A program made the position numbers and the translations under genes. From positions 186,001-250,000 of the forward strand of contig JAKUHH010000284.1 of NCBI GenBank assembly GCA_022701365.1: DNA of 64,000 nucleotides, written 5' to 3'. How positions within the stretch are numbered: the stretch's first letter is position 1; every line of letters begins with the position of its first letter. Positions 1 to 10,089 of this stretch are shown piece by piece. The DNA is from Mycocentrospora acerina (Eukaryota; Ascomycota; Dothideomycetes; Pleosporales). Below the pieces are notes generated by a model. That model was given only the letters and a program-made list of their open reading frames with translations, did no database searches and had not been told where the DNA came from.

Positions 1-701
1 GTTCTGAAAGCTGCAGAGGAGCCTATCAAGCAGGTTGTCGAGACTGTTTCGAAGCTCTCACAGGCCGCATCCAAGTTGCCGTACTACAAGTTCAACAACA
101 TGTGGTCTCGCCAGATGCAGGGCGCAGTACGTCTCACCCATTAGCATCTAACATGCATGCAAATTGCTGACAAAATTACAGACAGAGGGTCTCTTGTTCT
201 GGGGCTGGCTCGGCGGCTACAAGCACGAGGGTGGAGAGCCAAAGTGCGGACGCCTTCTGACTCTGGAGGAGCTGGGCGAGATCTTCACGAGTACGTTTTT
301 GAAGCGATACTATCTGCACCGAACACTCCTAACACTGTGTAGTTCCCGTCAACCTCAAAGAGCGCGACGAATTCCACCTCACGCTCGAGGAATACCTCCA
401 GTCGCTCATCTCGCTCGTTGAGGAGCTGGTACGTCACCAACTTTAGTCATACTTTTCATGCCAAGCTAACAAATCACGACAGACGCGTCTGGCACGTAAT
501 GCTGTCACTTTGGGTGACTATGAGCGCCCCCTACTGATCAACCAGTTTGTCAAGGATTTGTTCGCAGGGTTCCAGATTCTCAACCTCAAGAACGACAGCT
601 TGCGCCGCCGCAGCGATGGGCTCAAGTACAGGGTCAAGGATGTGGAGGATGTCGTGTATGACTTGTCGCTGAGGAACTTGGTGCCAAAAAAGGAGGAGTA
701 G
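1..701 (+). CDS. TSN: Translin (5' end cut by window edge)
   Basis: Translin is a single-strand DNA/RNA-binding protein that, with its partner TRAX, forms the C3PO endoribonuclease complex. The window opens inside the gene, in frame from base 1. Exons are 1-126, 182-290, 343-428 and 483-701, with introns of 55, 52 and 54 bp whose phases (0, 1, 0) join cleanly. The decoded C-terminal part contains the family landmarks: a YYKFNNMW stretch in the first exon, an acidic EEYLQSLISLVEEL helix, then GDYERPL, LNLKNDSLR and DGLKYRVKDVEDVVYDLS, matching the end of animal translin closely. The stop codon is at 699-701. The first part of the protein lies outside the window, so its length cannot be given. 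Translin is preferred over TRAX because of the NDSLR-DGLKY block. Confidence 0.93.
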
Positions 702-1112
702 AGTATTAAGCTGGAAGGTAAAACATGAAGTAAGGAGGTATCCGAGCAACATGTTGGTGTTTGCGCTGAGGGTCTCAGACCAGCATGGATATCATGACGG
801 ACTCACTAGCGGGTGGGTTGTAGTAAAACCCCCGCATCTCCGGTGTAAGAGCTCCAGAATAAAAGCCTACAGAGATGAAATGAAACGTCAATTGAAGAAG
901 AGTCGACTACGTACTCTGAACAAACTACACGATGGTCGCAGAACGTCTCATGGGTGATGTGCGACCTGTGCGTTTCTTAGCGTGGTGTAGTCTTGCCTTA
1001 GCTCGGGTGAGACATGCTTGACGCGACTGCCACCAGCATCGACAATTCCCATGAACCTTTGTTGCTGCTACATCAGCATGTGAATTTTTACAAAAATAAA
1101 ACTCAGTGCAAA
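702..1112. other. Intergenic spacer, 411 bp
   Basis: This holds the 3' flank of translin and the promoter/5' leader of the next gene on the same strand. I see no repeat, RNA gene or convincing open frame in it. An in-frame upstream ATG at 1014 could make the next protein 33 residues longer. Confidence 0.6.
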
Positions 1113-2395
1113 ATGCAGAAAGAGGTGGATGATCGGCTCACGGAGAAGGTGCAGATCCTGAGCGACATTGAGCTGGCTGTGCTCATCTGCCTGGTAGCTG
1201 ATCAACACTGCATCATCGAAGCTGAGAAGGAGGCCATCGAAGACGTGGAGCATGAGCTGCAGCTGGTAGGGATATTGTGTGTGGACAGGTCAGAATGTTG
1301 CTGAACATGTCAGGTTGCGACAAATGTCTTTGGACTCACGTGGGCGGTGTTGAACTGCGATCGAGACACCACTTTGGACGACTTTGGAACCGGTATTCTG
1401 GTGCAGGAAAACGATGATGACGACTACTTCAGTAAAAAGGTGGACAGAGGAAAAGCCGAGCGTCGTACATCAAAGCTTTCTCACATGCCCACACCGCTAG
1501 AGAGCCGGCATATCGCAAATGTGGTGATTGTCAAGAACTTGAACCAGGCGAACACGCACGTCCAGGTCCAGGCTTTGGAAGTAGGGTTCCTTCAATTTAT
1601 ACTAATGGCTGAATCTGACCAACTTGCAGCTCATAAGAGGGAAGCGCAACTTTACAAGGACCGCAGTGCATGCTGCGCCGCGGCCATTCCTGTTGATTGC
1701 ATTGAATGCGACTGGCAGCGCAAAGCTGACTCTACACCTCAACGACCAGTTTTTCATCTCACATAAACATGACGTAGAGGACGGATATACAAACCTTGAG
1801 GAGATTCAGCAGAATGAGGTTGTCTCGGAAGACAACGCGTCTACCTCTTCTGTTGTGCGCAAATCGCCATTTGTGTTGAAGAAGCAGCAGGGAAAACAAC
1901 CTATTTTGCTGAATTCAGAGGTATGGCTTTTTCCATGTATTTGAGGAGGTATGCTAATGAATTCAGGACGTGGCCCATCTCACGGCCCTCATGTCAGGAG
2001 TCAGGATCAGCTCAGAGATACGAGCATATCTACACAACATTGTGGTCTTTATGAGACTACATCGAGCTGTTGCAGGGGGGATATCCGCCATGGCTACGAG
2101 CCAGTTGGATATGTTGGCGCAGTGAGTTTGATTGTGTGTGTGAGTGTTTTCAATACCCAAGTCTAACTTCCATAGTGTTCTCGCGCCACTCCATGGACTA
2201 GATTATATTACTCCATCATTAGTCGCACTTGCAGCACGGAAGATTTACCCACATCGAATTGCCATTACCACGCCTGAGAATGAACGGAGTATGCAGTGGG
2301 GCAGTTCTCTTGAGGCTGTCAAAGCAGTGCTAGAAGGGGTTACTGTTGAAGACGTTATTGAAGAAGTGCTGCAGTCAGTCGAGGCGCCGCTCTGA
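1113..2395 (+). CDS. Fungal magnesium-chelatase-like (ChlI-type) protein
   Basis: Five exons: 1113-1265, 1314-1580, 1630-1920, 1967-2121 and 2176-2395, giving about 361 residues. Splice phases agree throughout. The product resembles proteins annotated in filamentous ascomycetes as magnesium chelatase or ChlI-like. Landmarks are the N-terminal LSDIELAVLICL helix, a NVFGLTWAVLNCD block, an IANVVIVKNLNQA stretch followed by VQVQALEL, FLLIALNATG, HLNDQFFISH, a LRMHRAVAGG-like block, and the C-terminal APLHGLDYITPSLVALAARK block. Fungi make no chlorophyll, so the true role is unknown; the fold is probably a AAA+ relative. I see no Walker A (GxxxxGKS/T) motif, so ATP binding by this protein alone is doubtful. 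The start at 1113 has a favourable AAA context. The in-frame ATG at 1014 is the alternative. Confidence 0.8.
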
Positions 2396-2679
2396 CCGTG
2401 TCCAACTGCACACCATGTATACTTATATATACATACTCATACATAGCTATATACCCTCGTCCTCGTTCTACTCACGATTGGCCGGCGATGGAGTACCAAG
2501 ACCTAGATCAGCCCTGTGCGGATCTCATCGGGTGCTAGCGCAGGAGCGGGGCATGGCGTCAGCCCCTCGGAGACGACGTTCGTTCTCCACACAATCCTTG
2601 GTTGTGATTGCGACAGGGTTGTTAGAATTGTCTTTGATTCCTCAACCACGGCCAGTTGCTGATTGTGAATTCGCGCAAA

Positions 2680-4415
2680 ATGTCGACGAGCAACTCCAAC
2701 GTTGGCGTGGCCAACAACATTATTTTCAAAGAGGTACCGCGGCCAACGTCTATGCTGCGCGCCACAGCTAACACCCTCTCGGAGAATGAAGGAGCAGTCC
2801 AAGACACCAAGGAATCCAATGGGATAAGTCGCCTTGACGAAGCGTTTGAAGTTTGTGCCTGAGTTACCTGTCAATCGCTTCCCTGCGTACCTACTGACCA
2901 CGCGCTACAGGTTGAATTTGCCGGGGGAAATCAACACCGTCGCAAAGCATCCCTCGTACGCAGAGGCTCCGATATAGTCGACGTTATGAACACACGACCC
3001 CCCAACGGGCGCCGAATCACGGATTGCATTGTACATGAGCTTCTGCAGAAACACGAGGGCCGGACAGTCGAGGACCATCCGGTGTCGTATGAGGGACTCA
3101 CGCAGGAGCGGCGCATGGACAAGGACCCGCACTCGATGGCGGAGCAGACGCAGCACTCGCGGCTGCTGACCAAGAAGCAAATCTCAGACATGGCGTACGG
3201 GATACGCGATCTGTCGAAGAAGCTGTCGCAGATTCGGCTGAAGCTGAATGTTAGGAATATCTTTATCCTGGGCAAAGCACACGATGAGTCTGTGATTAAG
3301 CACTCGCGGGAGACTGCAGAATGGCTGATGGACAAGGATGAAAAGTACAACATGTGCGTGTAGACTTGTTCTGGTGGTAGAGGTGATCTTGGTGTTGATG
3401 TTGGTATTGGGAGAGTGACGGACGCAGCTAACAAACTACAGCTGGGTAGAGGAGAAGTTGCAAGACAACAAGACGTTTGACGCAGTTGGTCTGCTGGAAA
3501 GCAAGCCATTGTACAAGACGCGCCTGAACTACTGGAACAATAAGATGTGCGAGAAGGAGCCGGAGAAGTTTGACATTATCCTGGCTGTAAGCATGTCACG
3601 ATTGTTGGTTTGACAGAAGACTAACTCCAACCCAGCTAGGCGGCGATGGGACTGTCCTCTACGCATCATGGCTCTTTCAACGCATCGTCCCGCCCGTGCT
3701 GGCCTTTTCCCTTGGCTCGCTCGGCTTCCTCACCAAATTCGACTACGGCCAGTACCCCCAAACGCTGACACGCGCCTTCCAACACGGCATAACGGTCAAC
3801 CTCCGCCTCCGCTTCGAAGCCACGGTGATGCGCTCGCAGCGGCGGTCAGGAGACGCGCGCGACCTAGTGGAAGAACTCATCGGCGAAGAAGCCGACGACC
3901 ACCACACGCACAAACCCGACGGGACGCACAACATCCTCAACGAAGTGGTCGTCGACCGCGGGCCCAACGCCACCATGTCGTCGATTGAACTCTTTGGCGA
4001 CGACGAGCACTTTACCTCTATCCAAGCAGACGGGATTTGCATCTCCACACCCACGGGGTCTACAGCGTACAATCTCGCCGCGGGAGGCTCTCTCTGCCAC
4101 CCCGACAACCCCGTCGTGCTCCTCACCGCCATCTGCGCACACACTCTCTCCTTCCGCCCCATCATCCTCCCGGACACAATGGTGCTGCGCGCAGGAGTGC
4201 CATATGACGCGCGAACAAGCTCGTGGGCGAGTTTCGACGGCCGTGAGAGGGTGGAGCTGCGTCCGGGGGATTACGTGACGATTAGTGCGAGTCGGTTCCC
4301 GTATCCGTGTGTGTTGCCGTTGGACAGGCGGGGCACAGATTGGATTGATAGTATTAGCCGGTCGTTGCAGTGGAACAGTCGGCAGAAGCAAAAGGCGTTT
4401 GATAAGGAGGAGTAG
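2680..4415 (+). CDS. NAD kinase (ATP-NAD kinase)
   Basis: Phosphorylates NAD+ (or NADH) to NADP(H) using ATP. Four exons: 2680-2850, 2911-3353, 3442-3586 and 3636-4415, giving about 512 residues. The catalytic signature GGDGT opens exon 4 (around residues 255-259; Asp257 is the expected catalytic acid). It is followed by PPVLAFSLGSLGFLT, the NE motif (LNEVVVDRG), and the substrate loop with TPTGSTAYNLAAGG. These are the conserved NAD-kinase blocks in the right order. An N-terminal extension of about 200 residues without recognised motifs precedes the catalytic domain, as in fungal Utr1/Pos5-type enzymes. I cannot tell which yeast paralogue it matches, nor whether it is mitochondrial. The first exon is chosen because its ATG has an AAAATG context and its GTTTGT donor joins in phase to exon 2. 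Confidence 0.93.
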
Positions 4416-4920
4416 ATTGTTGTGTATGCATGTGTTGATGGATGATGGATGAATCCTGATGAAGTTATTGATATATGATAAACTGATGGATGAATAAAAC
4501 GCAGTAAAAAATAAAAGAACAAATCAAGTTTAAGTAAAGAACAAGTGTGAAAATGCCTTTTTCTCCCTCTCTTACTCTCTTTCTTTCACTGTTTTTACCT
4601 TGCTATTATTTCTTTACTTTTCTCCTTCTCTTCTCTACTGTTCCAATCAAGGCTTAGATTGGAGTTTTAGTATTGTTCAGTTATTTGCAGTGGAACAGCT
4701 TGTCGAAGCAAAAGGCGTTTGACAAGGAGGGCTAGGATTGTTAGAACATGTGTTTGTGTATGTATGAGTGCATGTAAGTACGTATTTATATAAGCATGTT
4801 TAGATTAAAGTGATTGAAATAAAAAATATAAAAATTAAAATAAAGAGGGGGTATCATGACGCCTTTTTTAACCTTTTTCCTTCTTTCCTTTCCTTCTTTT
4901 CTTCTCTCTTCCTTTCTTCC
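4336..4920 (+). repeat. Diverged tandem duplication of the NAD kinase 3' end
   Basis: The last codons and 3' flank of the NAD kinase gene occur twice, offset by 320 bp. The block around 4366-4415 (TTGCAGTGGAACAG, then AAGCAAAAGGCGTTTGA and AAGGAGG) recurs at 4686-4735, again followed by a stop-like TAG. Both copies lead into similar sequence: a TGT/ATG-rich stretch, an A-rich stretch, then GCCTTTTT and a long CT-rich tract. The second copy is not part of the reading frame and carries several C-to-T changes relative to the first. It appears to be a relic duplication of the terminator region. Confidence 0.8.
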
Positions 4921-5085
4921 TTTCCTTTCACTTTAATTTCTCTCTCACTTACTCTCACTCTCACTCTCTCACACCCTCACTTCCTTCCTTCCTCATTTCC
5001 ACTTCACTCTCACTTTCACTGACTCTCACTCACTCTCACTCTTCCTTCCTACTTCACTCTCCTATTCCCTCCTTCCACCCCTTCA
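4416..5085. other. 3' intergenic region with pyrimidine-rich tract
   Basis: Lies between the convergent NAD kinase (+) and Cwf23-like (-) genes. Besides the duplicated NAD kinase tail it holds two CT-rich, T-rich tracts (about 4555-4640 and 4862-5100, many TTCC, CTTT and CTCACT runs). It probably serves as the 3' UTR/terminator of both genes. No gene is seen. Confidence 0.65.
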
Positions 5086-5334
5086 TCACCCCTCCCTCTC
5101 ACCCTCACCATGCACCCCCTCCTCATCCGCCTCTTGCCTACGAATCTGGTCTTCCAAGCGCTTCTTCTCCGCCTGCTTCAACCGCATCATCGTCACCTCT
5201 TCCAGGCTAGGCGTCTTTGGGCTAAAGGAAAACTTTGGAGTGCCAAGCGGGGTATTACGGCCTATGCCAGCGCCTATCCCGGGGCCAAAGGAGGTGCGGA
5301 AGGATTTGGCGACGGGGGTGGAAGGCATGGATGT

Positions 5335-5368
<34 letters not shown>

Positions 5369-6324
5369 TTAGTATTACTAGATTCATCATTTTTATTCTC
5401 AGTCACAACAGGCGACTTCAAGTCTGGCTCTTGGGTGGCCCATGAAATGGACTCGAGGGACGAGGGAAAGTCTGTTTGGGCGTCCAGGACGGCGGCGTGG
5501 GCGTGGTCGACGCGCGAGTAGATGATGAAGGCTGTGGCAATGACTTTGCGGTGTTTTGCGCCTGATTCGCGCAGCTTCTTGTCCTTTGCGAGGACGACAC
5601 TCTCAACGGGGCCGTACTTTGAGAAGAGGCGCTGGAGGTGTGGCTTGTCCCACGAGGTTGTGGCGGGGGTGTCGCGCTGGAAGCGGATCTTGATGGTGCG
5701 GTGGATCTCGGGGGTGTCGCCTGGGCGTTGTTGTTGGTGCTGTTGTTGCTGTTGATGTTCATGTTGATGTTGTTGACGCTGTTGTTCATGTCCAGGACTC
5801 TTGACATCAAGATCGGCGTGGCTGGCGTCCTCGTCGTCCCTGCGGCGCTGCTCCATGCGCTCCTGGGCAGCCTTACGGCGGCGCTTCCCGTCCTCGGCCA
5901 GGCGGTGAATCTCCTGCTCGCGCTTCTCTGCCTCGTTCATGTCCTCTGCGCGCTTCCGCTTCAAGCCCAGCCCCGCATCCCTGCCCTCCCTTTCGCGGCG
6001 CTCCAGGTCCTCCTTCATCTTGCGCCGCGTCCCACTAAGCAGCTCATCCTGCAACACCTTTTCCCTGCGGCGCGAGCGGGCGCGGTCATACTCGCCCTTG
6101 AGCTGCTCGTCGATGAGGATGTCGCGGGCCCAGCCGAGGTAGATGAAGCGGTCGGCGGCGTCTTTGTTGTCCGGGTTCTTGTCCGGGTGGTACTTGATCG
6201 AGGCCTTGCGGTAGGCGCGCTTGATGAGCGACTCCTCGGCGTCAAAGGGCACGGCCAGGAGGGTGTAGAGGTCCTCGGTGGTGGTGCGGGCGAGGTCCAG
6301 CAGGTCCTTGTCGACGTCGGCCAT
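5086..6324 (-). CDS. cwf23: DnaJ/RRM spliceosome-associated protein (Cwf23 / DNAJC17 type)
   Basis: Single-exon gene of 412 residues. An N-terminal J domain (about residues 17-80) has the diagnostic HPD in YHPDKNPDN. A highly charged coiled-coil-like stretch follows (about 85-170), rich in Arg, Lys and Glu, then a Gln/His-rich run. An RRM-type domain begins near residue 212 (TIKIRF, then a LFSKYGPVESVVL block and AFIIYSR). A J domain followed by a charged linker and C-terminal RRM is the arrangement of human DNAJC17 and S. pombe Cwf23, which act in the spliceosome. After the RRM is a run of about ten asparagines, encoded by a trinucleotide repeat, then a Ser/Thr/Pro-rich tail. It is transcribed divergently from the Pus4 gene, with 151 bp between start codons. 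Confidence 0.9.
5336..5367. repeat. (GTT)n microsatellite encoding poly-Asn
   Basis: About ten GTT units on the plus strand, read on the minus strand as AAC codons in the C-terminal tail of the Cwf23-like protein. Trinucleotide slippage here would change length without breaking the frame. Confidence 0.9.
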
Positions 6325-6475
6325 GGCTGGCGGTGTTGTATTGTGTTGTGTTATGTTGGCGTTGTGTTGTTGTTGTTGTCGTCGTCGTCGTGTCGGGTGG
6401 TGTTGTCGTCATGTCGGGGCGCGCAACCGCCGTCGGAAAATTGTCGTCGGCGCATGTCGACCTTCAGCGACAGCC
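6325..6475. promoter_or_regulatory. Bidirectional promoter between cwf23-like gene and PUS4
   Basis: The 151 bp between the two divergent start codons contains TGTTG/TCG repeats (GTTGTGTTGTTGTTGTTG, then GTCGTCGTCGTCG). Both genes act in RNA metabolism and presumably share this promoter. The assignment rests on position only; I see no specific factor site. Confidence 0.5.
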
Positions 6476-8035
6476 ATGGCCCTCGCCGCGACGCTCAAAC
6501 GCTCCGCCATGACCACGCCGCCGCCCACACGCGCCGCCACGGCCACGCCGCCCGCGCAGAGCCGGCGGGTGCTCGAGGGCGTCTTCGCCATCAACAAGCC
6601 GCAATGGGCGTCGTCGGCCGGCGTGCTGCGCGACCTGCAGGACCACTTTGCGCGCTCCGCCCTCTTCGCCCCGTGGCTCGAGTCGCAGCGGCGGGCCATG
6701 ATCCTCTCGGGTTCGCGCAAGAAGCACATTGACAACCTCAAGGTCAAGCTCGGCCACGGCGGCACCCTCGACCCCATGGCCACGGGCGTGCTGATTGTCG
6801 GCGTCGGCAAGGGCACCAAGCAGCTGCAGCGCTTCCTCGAGTGCACCAAGACGTACGAGTGCGTCGTCCTGTTCGGCGCCGCCACCGACAGCTACGACGC
6901 CGTCGGCAAGGTCGTGGGCACCGCCGACTACGCCCACGTCACGCGCGAGCTGGTCGAGAGCAAGCTGGCCCAGTTCCGCGGCCACATCCTGCAGAAGCCG
7001 AGCATCTTCTCCGCCCTCAAGGTCGACGGCAAGAAGATGTACGAGTACGCGCGCGAGGGCAAGAACATCCCCGACGTCGCCGCCCGCCCGGTCGAGGTTC
7101 TCGACATGGAGCTCGTCGAGTGGCTGGAGCCCGGGAGCCACGAGTTTGCCTGGCCCAAGGAGGAAATGGCCGGCGAGGACAGGGAGGGCGCCCAGAAGCT
7201 GCTGGGCATCCGAAAGGAGGATGCAGATGCTGCCGCCAAGCGGGGACGCAAGCGCTCACGCACGCCAGAGGGCGATAGCGTGGAGAATGCAGGAGAGCAG
7301 CCCAAGAAGCCCCGGACTGACAGTGAACCCGCCATGTCTGGGGCGCTGCCTGTTGAAGTCTCTATCCAGGCGCCTGTTGAAGGCTCTGTCCAAACACCCG
7401 TCCAGGCCACATCAACAGAGACTACCGAATCAAAGACTGTCGAATCGACATCAGCAGAGACTACTGAACCCACACCAGTACCAGCAGACGAGACCATTCA
7501 ACCCACACCAGCAGAGGAAACCATTAACCCCGAGACCGTCCAACCCAAGACAATCCACCCCTCACCCCCCGCCGCCCGCCTCCGCATGACCGTCACATCA
7601 GGCTTCTACGTCCGCTCCCTCTGCCACGACCTCGGCCTCGCCTGCTCCTCCCTCGCCCTCATGTCCTCCCTCGTCCGCTCCCGCCAGGGCGACTACGCTC
7701 TCGGCGAAAAAGACACCACCAACGTCCTCGAGTACACCGATCTCGCTGCCGGCCCGGACGTCTGGGAGCCCGTTGTCGAAAAGCAGCTCGAGGCGTTTAT
7801 GCAGCAGGAGGGCTGGGAGGCGGAGCAGTTGGAGAGCGAGGAGAGTTGGCAGGAGAGGAAGAAGGAGGCTGTCGGGGGGAGGAGGGAGGCTGATCGCGAG
7901 AGGAGTTATCGTGGGGGTGGGGGTGGTGGTAACAGGTGGAGGGGAAAGGGGAATGGGAATGGGAGTGGGAATGGCGGAGGGAGAAATTATTATAGCAAGG
8001 ATATGAGGGGTGGTGGTGGTGGACAGAGGGATTGA
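6476..8035 (+). CDS. PUS4: tRNA pseudouridine-55 synthase (TruB/Pus4 family)
   Basis: Converts U55 of the T-psi-C loop of tRNAs to pseudouridine. Single exon, 519 residues from the ATG at 6476. That start is chosen because family similarity begins just after it (GVFAINKP), while an in-frame upstream extension is low-complexity. The TruB signature GHGGTLDPMATGVL is present, with catalytic Asp at about residue 99. Next come KTYECVVLFGAATDSYDAVG, KPSIFSALKVDGKKMYEYAR and RPVEV, all canonical. The C-terminal TruB block (GFYVRSLCHDLG) is separated from the rest by an insertion of roughly 130 residues (about 7200-7580). That insertion is rich in Thr, Glu, Pro and Ser, with near-repeated TTE and PTP units. 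The protein ends in a Gly/Arg/Asn-rich tail resembling RNA-binding RGG regions. Pus4 acts in nucleus and mitochondria in yeast. Confidence 0.94.
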   Translation: MALAATLKRSAMTTPPPTRAATATPPAQSRRVLEGVFAINKPQWASSAGVLRDLQDHFARSALFAPWLESQRRAMILSGSRKKHIDNLKVKLGHGGTLDPMATGVLIVGVGKGTKQLQRFLECTKTYECVVLFGAATDSYDAVGKVVGTADYAHVTRELVESKLAQFRGHILQKPSIFSALKVDGKKMYEYAREGKNIPDVAARPVEVLDMELVEWLEPGSHEFAWPKEEMAGEDREGAQKLLGIRKEDADAAAKRGRKRSRTPEGDSVENAGEQPKKPRTDSEPAMSGALPVEVSIQAPVEGSVQTPVQATSTETTESKTVESTSAETTEPTPVPADETIQPTPAEETINPETVQPKTIHPSPPAARLRMTVTSGFYVRSLCHDLGLACSSLALMSSLVRSRQGDYALGEKDTTNVLEYTDLAAGPDVWEPVVEKQLEAFMQQEGWEAEQLESEESWQERKKEAVGGRREADRERSYRGGGGGGNRWRGKGNGNGSGNGGGRNYYSKDMRGGGGGQRD

Positions 8036-8341
8036 ATAGTAAATACACAGATACGAGGATAGATACCCTAGTCATTTCTCTCTCTCTCTCCCTTGTAAAA
8101 AACATGTAATGTGATGTGCTGCTTTTCCGGAATAAAATAAATATATATATCTATATAGATAGGTGCAACGGTTACCTACCCTTCTATGCATGCATACATG
8201 CATGCATGCTACCATCATCGCCAAAACGCCGTGTCTACCAGTCACTCACTCACTCACTCTATGATGAGAACTACAAAAAAAAAGAAGAAGAAGAAGAAGA
8301 TTACCCATGGTATCAAGAAACAAGAATCGACAAGCAAGACA

Positions 8342-8378
<37 letters not shown>

Positions 8379-8382
8379 AAAA
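8036..8382. other. Convergent 3' spacer with microsatellites
   Basis: Lies between Pus4 (+) and the SLC35F-like gene (-). It contains a TGCATGCA/CATGCATG run (about 8186-8211), CACTCACTCACTCACTC near 8240-8258, an AAG run (about 8280-8301) and a perfect GA dinucleotide array (8345-8373). No gene is seen. Confidence 0.8.
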
Positions 8383-10089
8383 TCAATCCTCCACAATACC
8401 ATGCACACTCCTCCACGTCCTCTCCATATCCCTCTCATTCCTAATACTCGAACTTCTCCTCTCTCTCCTCTCAATCTCCCTCTCAATCTCAATCTCATTC
8501 CTACTACTACCACCACCACCACCATGACTAGCCTCACTCCTCACGCTCTGAAAGCTGGCCCTCACCCCCGCGGCCAACCCCTCCCCCTGTAACCCCTCCT
8601 CCTCATCCTGCAAATCCTCTTTATTGACAAACACAAACGAGAGCACCACCACCACCGCCCCAACCCAATACCACACGCTTGCGTACTGCCCGTCCAGCAC
8701 AATCTGGCCTATCAAACTCAGCGGGATCGTCAGGCTAAGCCCGACCGTCACAATGAGCGGGCTGGTCAGGCACACGGCGTAGGCCCAGCAAAAGTCGCTG
8801 ACGAGGCTGGACGCGCTGTTGATCATGACAATGGCGAAGATGTTGCGCGTGGGGGGGAGTTCAAACGTCTCGACGCCCGTGTAGTGCAGGATGATGAGGC
8901 CCGGCCAGAGGAGGAGGATATTAAAAAGGCCGACGCACCCGAAGAAGAGGGGCATGTTGACGCGCGATTCGTCGCCGATGCGCTTCTTCATCAGCACTGC
9001 GTAGAAGCCGTACAGCACCGCCGAGACGAGCGCCATGACGTCGCCCATGGCGAGTTCGCGCGGGGACTTGTGCGGGAACGACCCGCGGTTTTCGTCAGTG
9101 TCGCCGGACACGTCGATGGTGCTGATCAGGGCTACCCCTGCGAGAGACGCCCCTACTCCCAGGCACTTGCGTAGTGTGAAGCGCTCTACGCGCATGGCTG
9201 CCCCGCAGAGGAGCGTCCATATAGACGACGTCGAGGCGAGGATGGTGCTCGATGCGACCGTTGTGTATTCCAGACATGCTGCAGCAAAATAGTTGGCCAG
9301 AAACCAGAGTAGGCAGAACTCGAGGCTGAGACGGGCGGTTGCGCGGAGAGTGAGACCCATGTTGGAGTCGGAGTTGGAGGCGGAGTCGTCATCGTCGTTG
9401 TCGCGCTCGATGCTCCCGTGCGTCGAGGAGCTGAGGAGGAGTTCCGTCGCCGCGCTGTGCGATTCGGCCTGCGACTTTGACGAAAACGACGACGAGCGGG
9501 ACTCGTGGTCGCGCAGCAGCGTCCATTTGCCGGCGCGACGTCGGATAAAGTCGCGCCATTGTGTGAGGATGGGTTGGCGGTGCGTGGGGTTTGCGCGGTC
9601 AGCCCACAGGTGGTGCAGGAACATGGGAATGAGCGGGATGATGAAAAAGGCCGTGTTGACATATGTCACGAAATACGGCTTCGAGTAGGACGAGTCTGCG
9701 AATATCGACTGTGTCATTGTCAGCTCATCCATCTCTTCTCATGTCATCTCATAATCCCCGTTCGCCTCTTCTTCTTTTTTTCAGCAGGAATGGCAGTCAT
9801 GACAGTCACGACAGTCATGACAGCCATGGCAGCAAGGCACACTCACACTCGACATAAAGTTACTCGCCGTCCACAGAAACACCGTCGCCAAGAGCATCCC
9901 TATCCCCACCGCATGGCGCATCTTGCTGGGCCGTCGTGGCTTGCCCCCTTGGCTCCACACGCTGGCCGCGCTGGCCGACCGGGCACGCGTGAGGGCAATA
10001 GGGCTCTCCATGAAATCGTTGTCGCGCAGGTATTCGGAAACATCGCTCGCCCGCGGGCTGAGCGGCGTGGTGGGGGTCGGCTCTGCCAT
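8383..10089 (-). CDS. SLC35F-type drug/metabolite-superfamily membrane transporter
   Basis: Two exons on the minus strand: 10089-9847 and 9708-8383, separated by a 138-bp intron (donor GTGAGT, acceptor CACAG, phase 0). The product has about 522 residues. It resembles the vacuolar-membrane SLC35F/YML018C group of the DMT superfamily. A cytosolic N-terminus is followed by a first membrane segment (GIGMLLATVFLWTASNF), then SIFADSSYSKPYFVTYVNT and a second segment. After a hydrophilic, acidic loop come about eight more hydrophobic segments, including ANYFAAACLEYTTVASSTILASTSS and DVMALVSAVLYGFYAVLMKKR. The last ends VVVLSFVFVNKED, before a Gly/Ser/Glu/Arg-rich tail. Such tandem EamA-type repeats are typical of nucleotide-sugar or metabolite carriers. 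The substrate cannot be inferred from sequence. Confidence 0.88.
9785..9836. repeat. Short minisatellite inside transporter intron
   Basis: The intron at 9709-9846 carries consecutive imperfect copies of a roughly 9-bp unit close to GACAGTCAT (GGCAGTCAT, GACAGTCAC, GACAGTCAT, GACAGCCAT). The array starts about 10 bp inside the donor and occupies over a third of the intron. Confidence 0.75.

Noticed and set aside
3743..4391. Long antisense open frames (144 and 175 codons) opposite NAD kinase
   Set aside because: They are shadows of the GC-rich catalytic exon; the plus strand carries the conserved kinase motifs.
6278..6475. 66-residue upstream extension of Pus4
   Set aside because: It is low-complexity Arg/Cys-rich, overlaps the divergent Cwf23-like start, and family similarity begins after the ATG at 6476.
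8186..8373. Possible CRISPR-like or satellite array from regular repeats
   Set aside because: These are simple microsatellites (CATG, CTCA, AAG, GA) without spacers.
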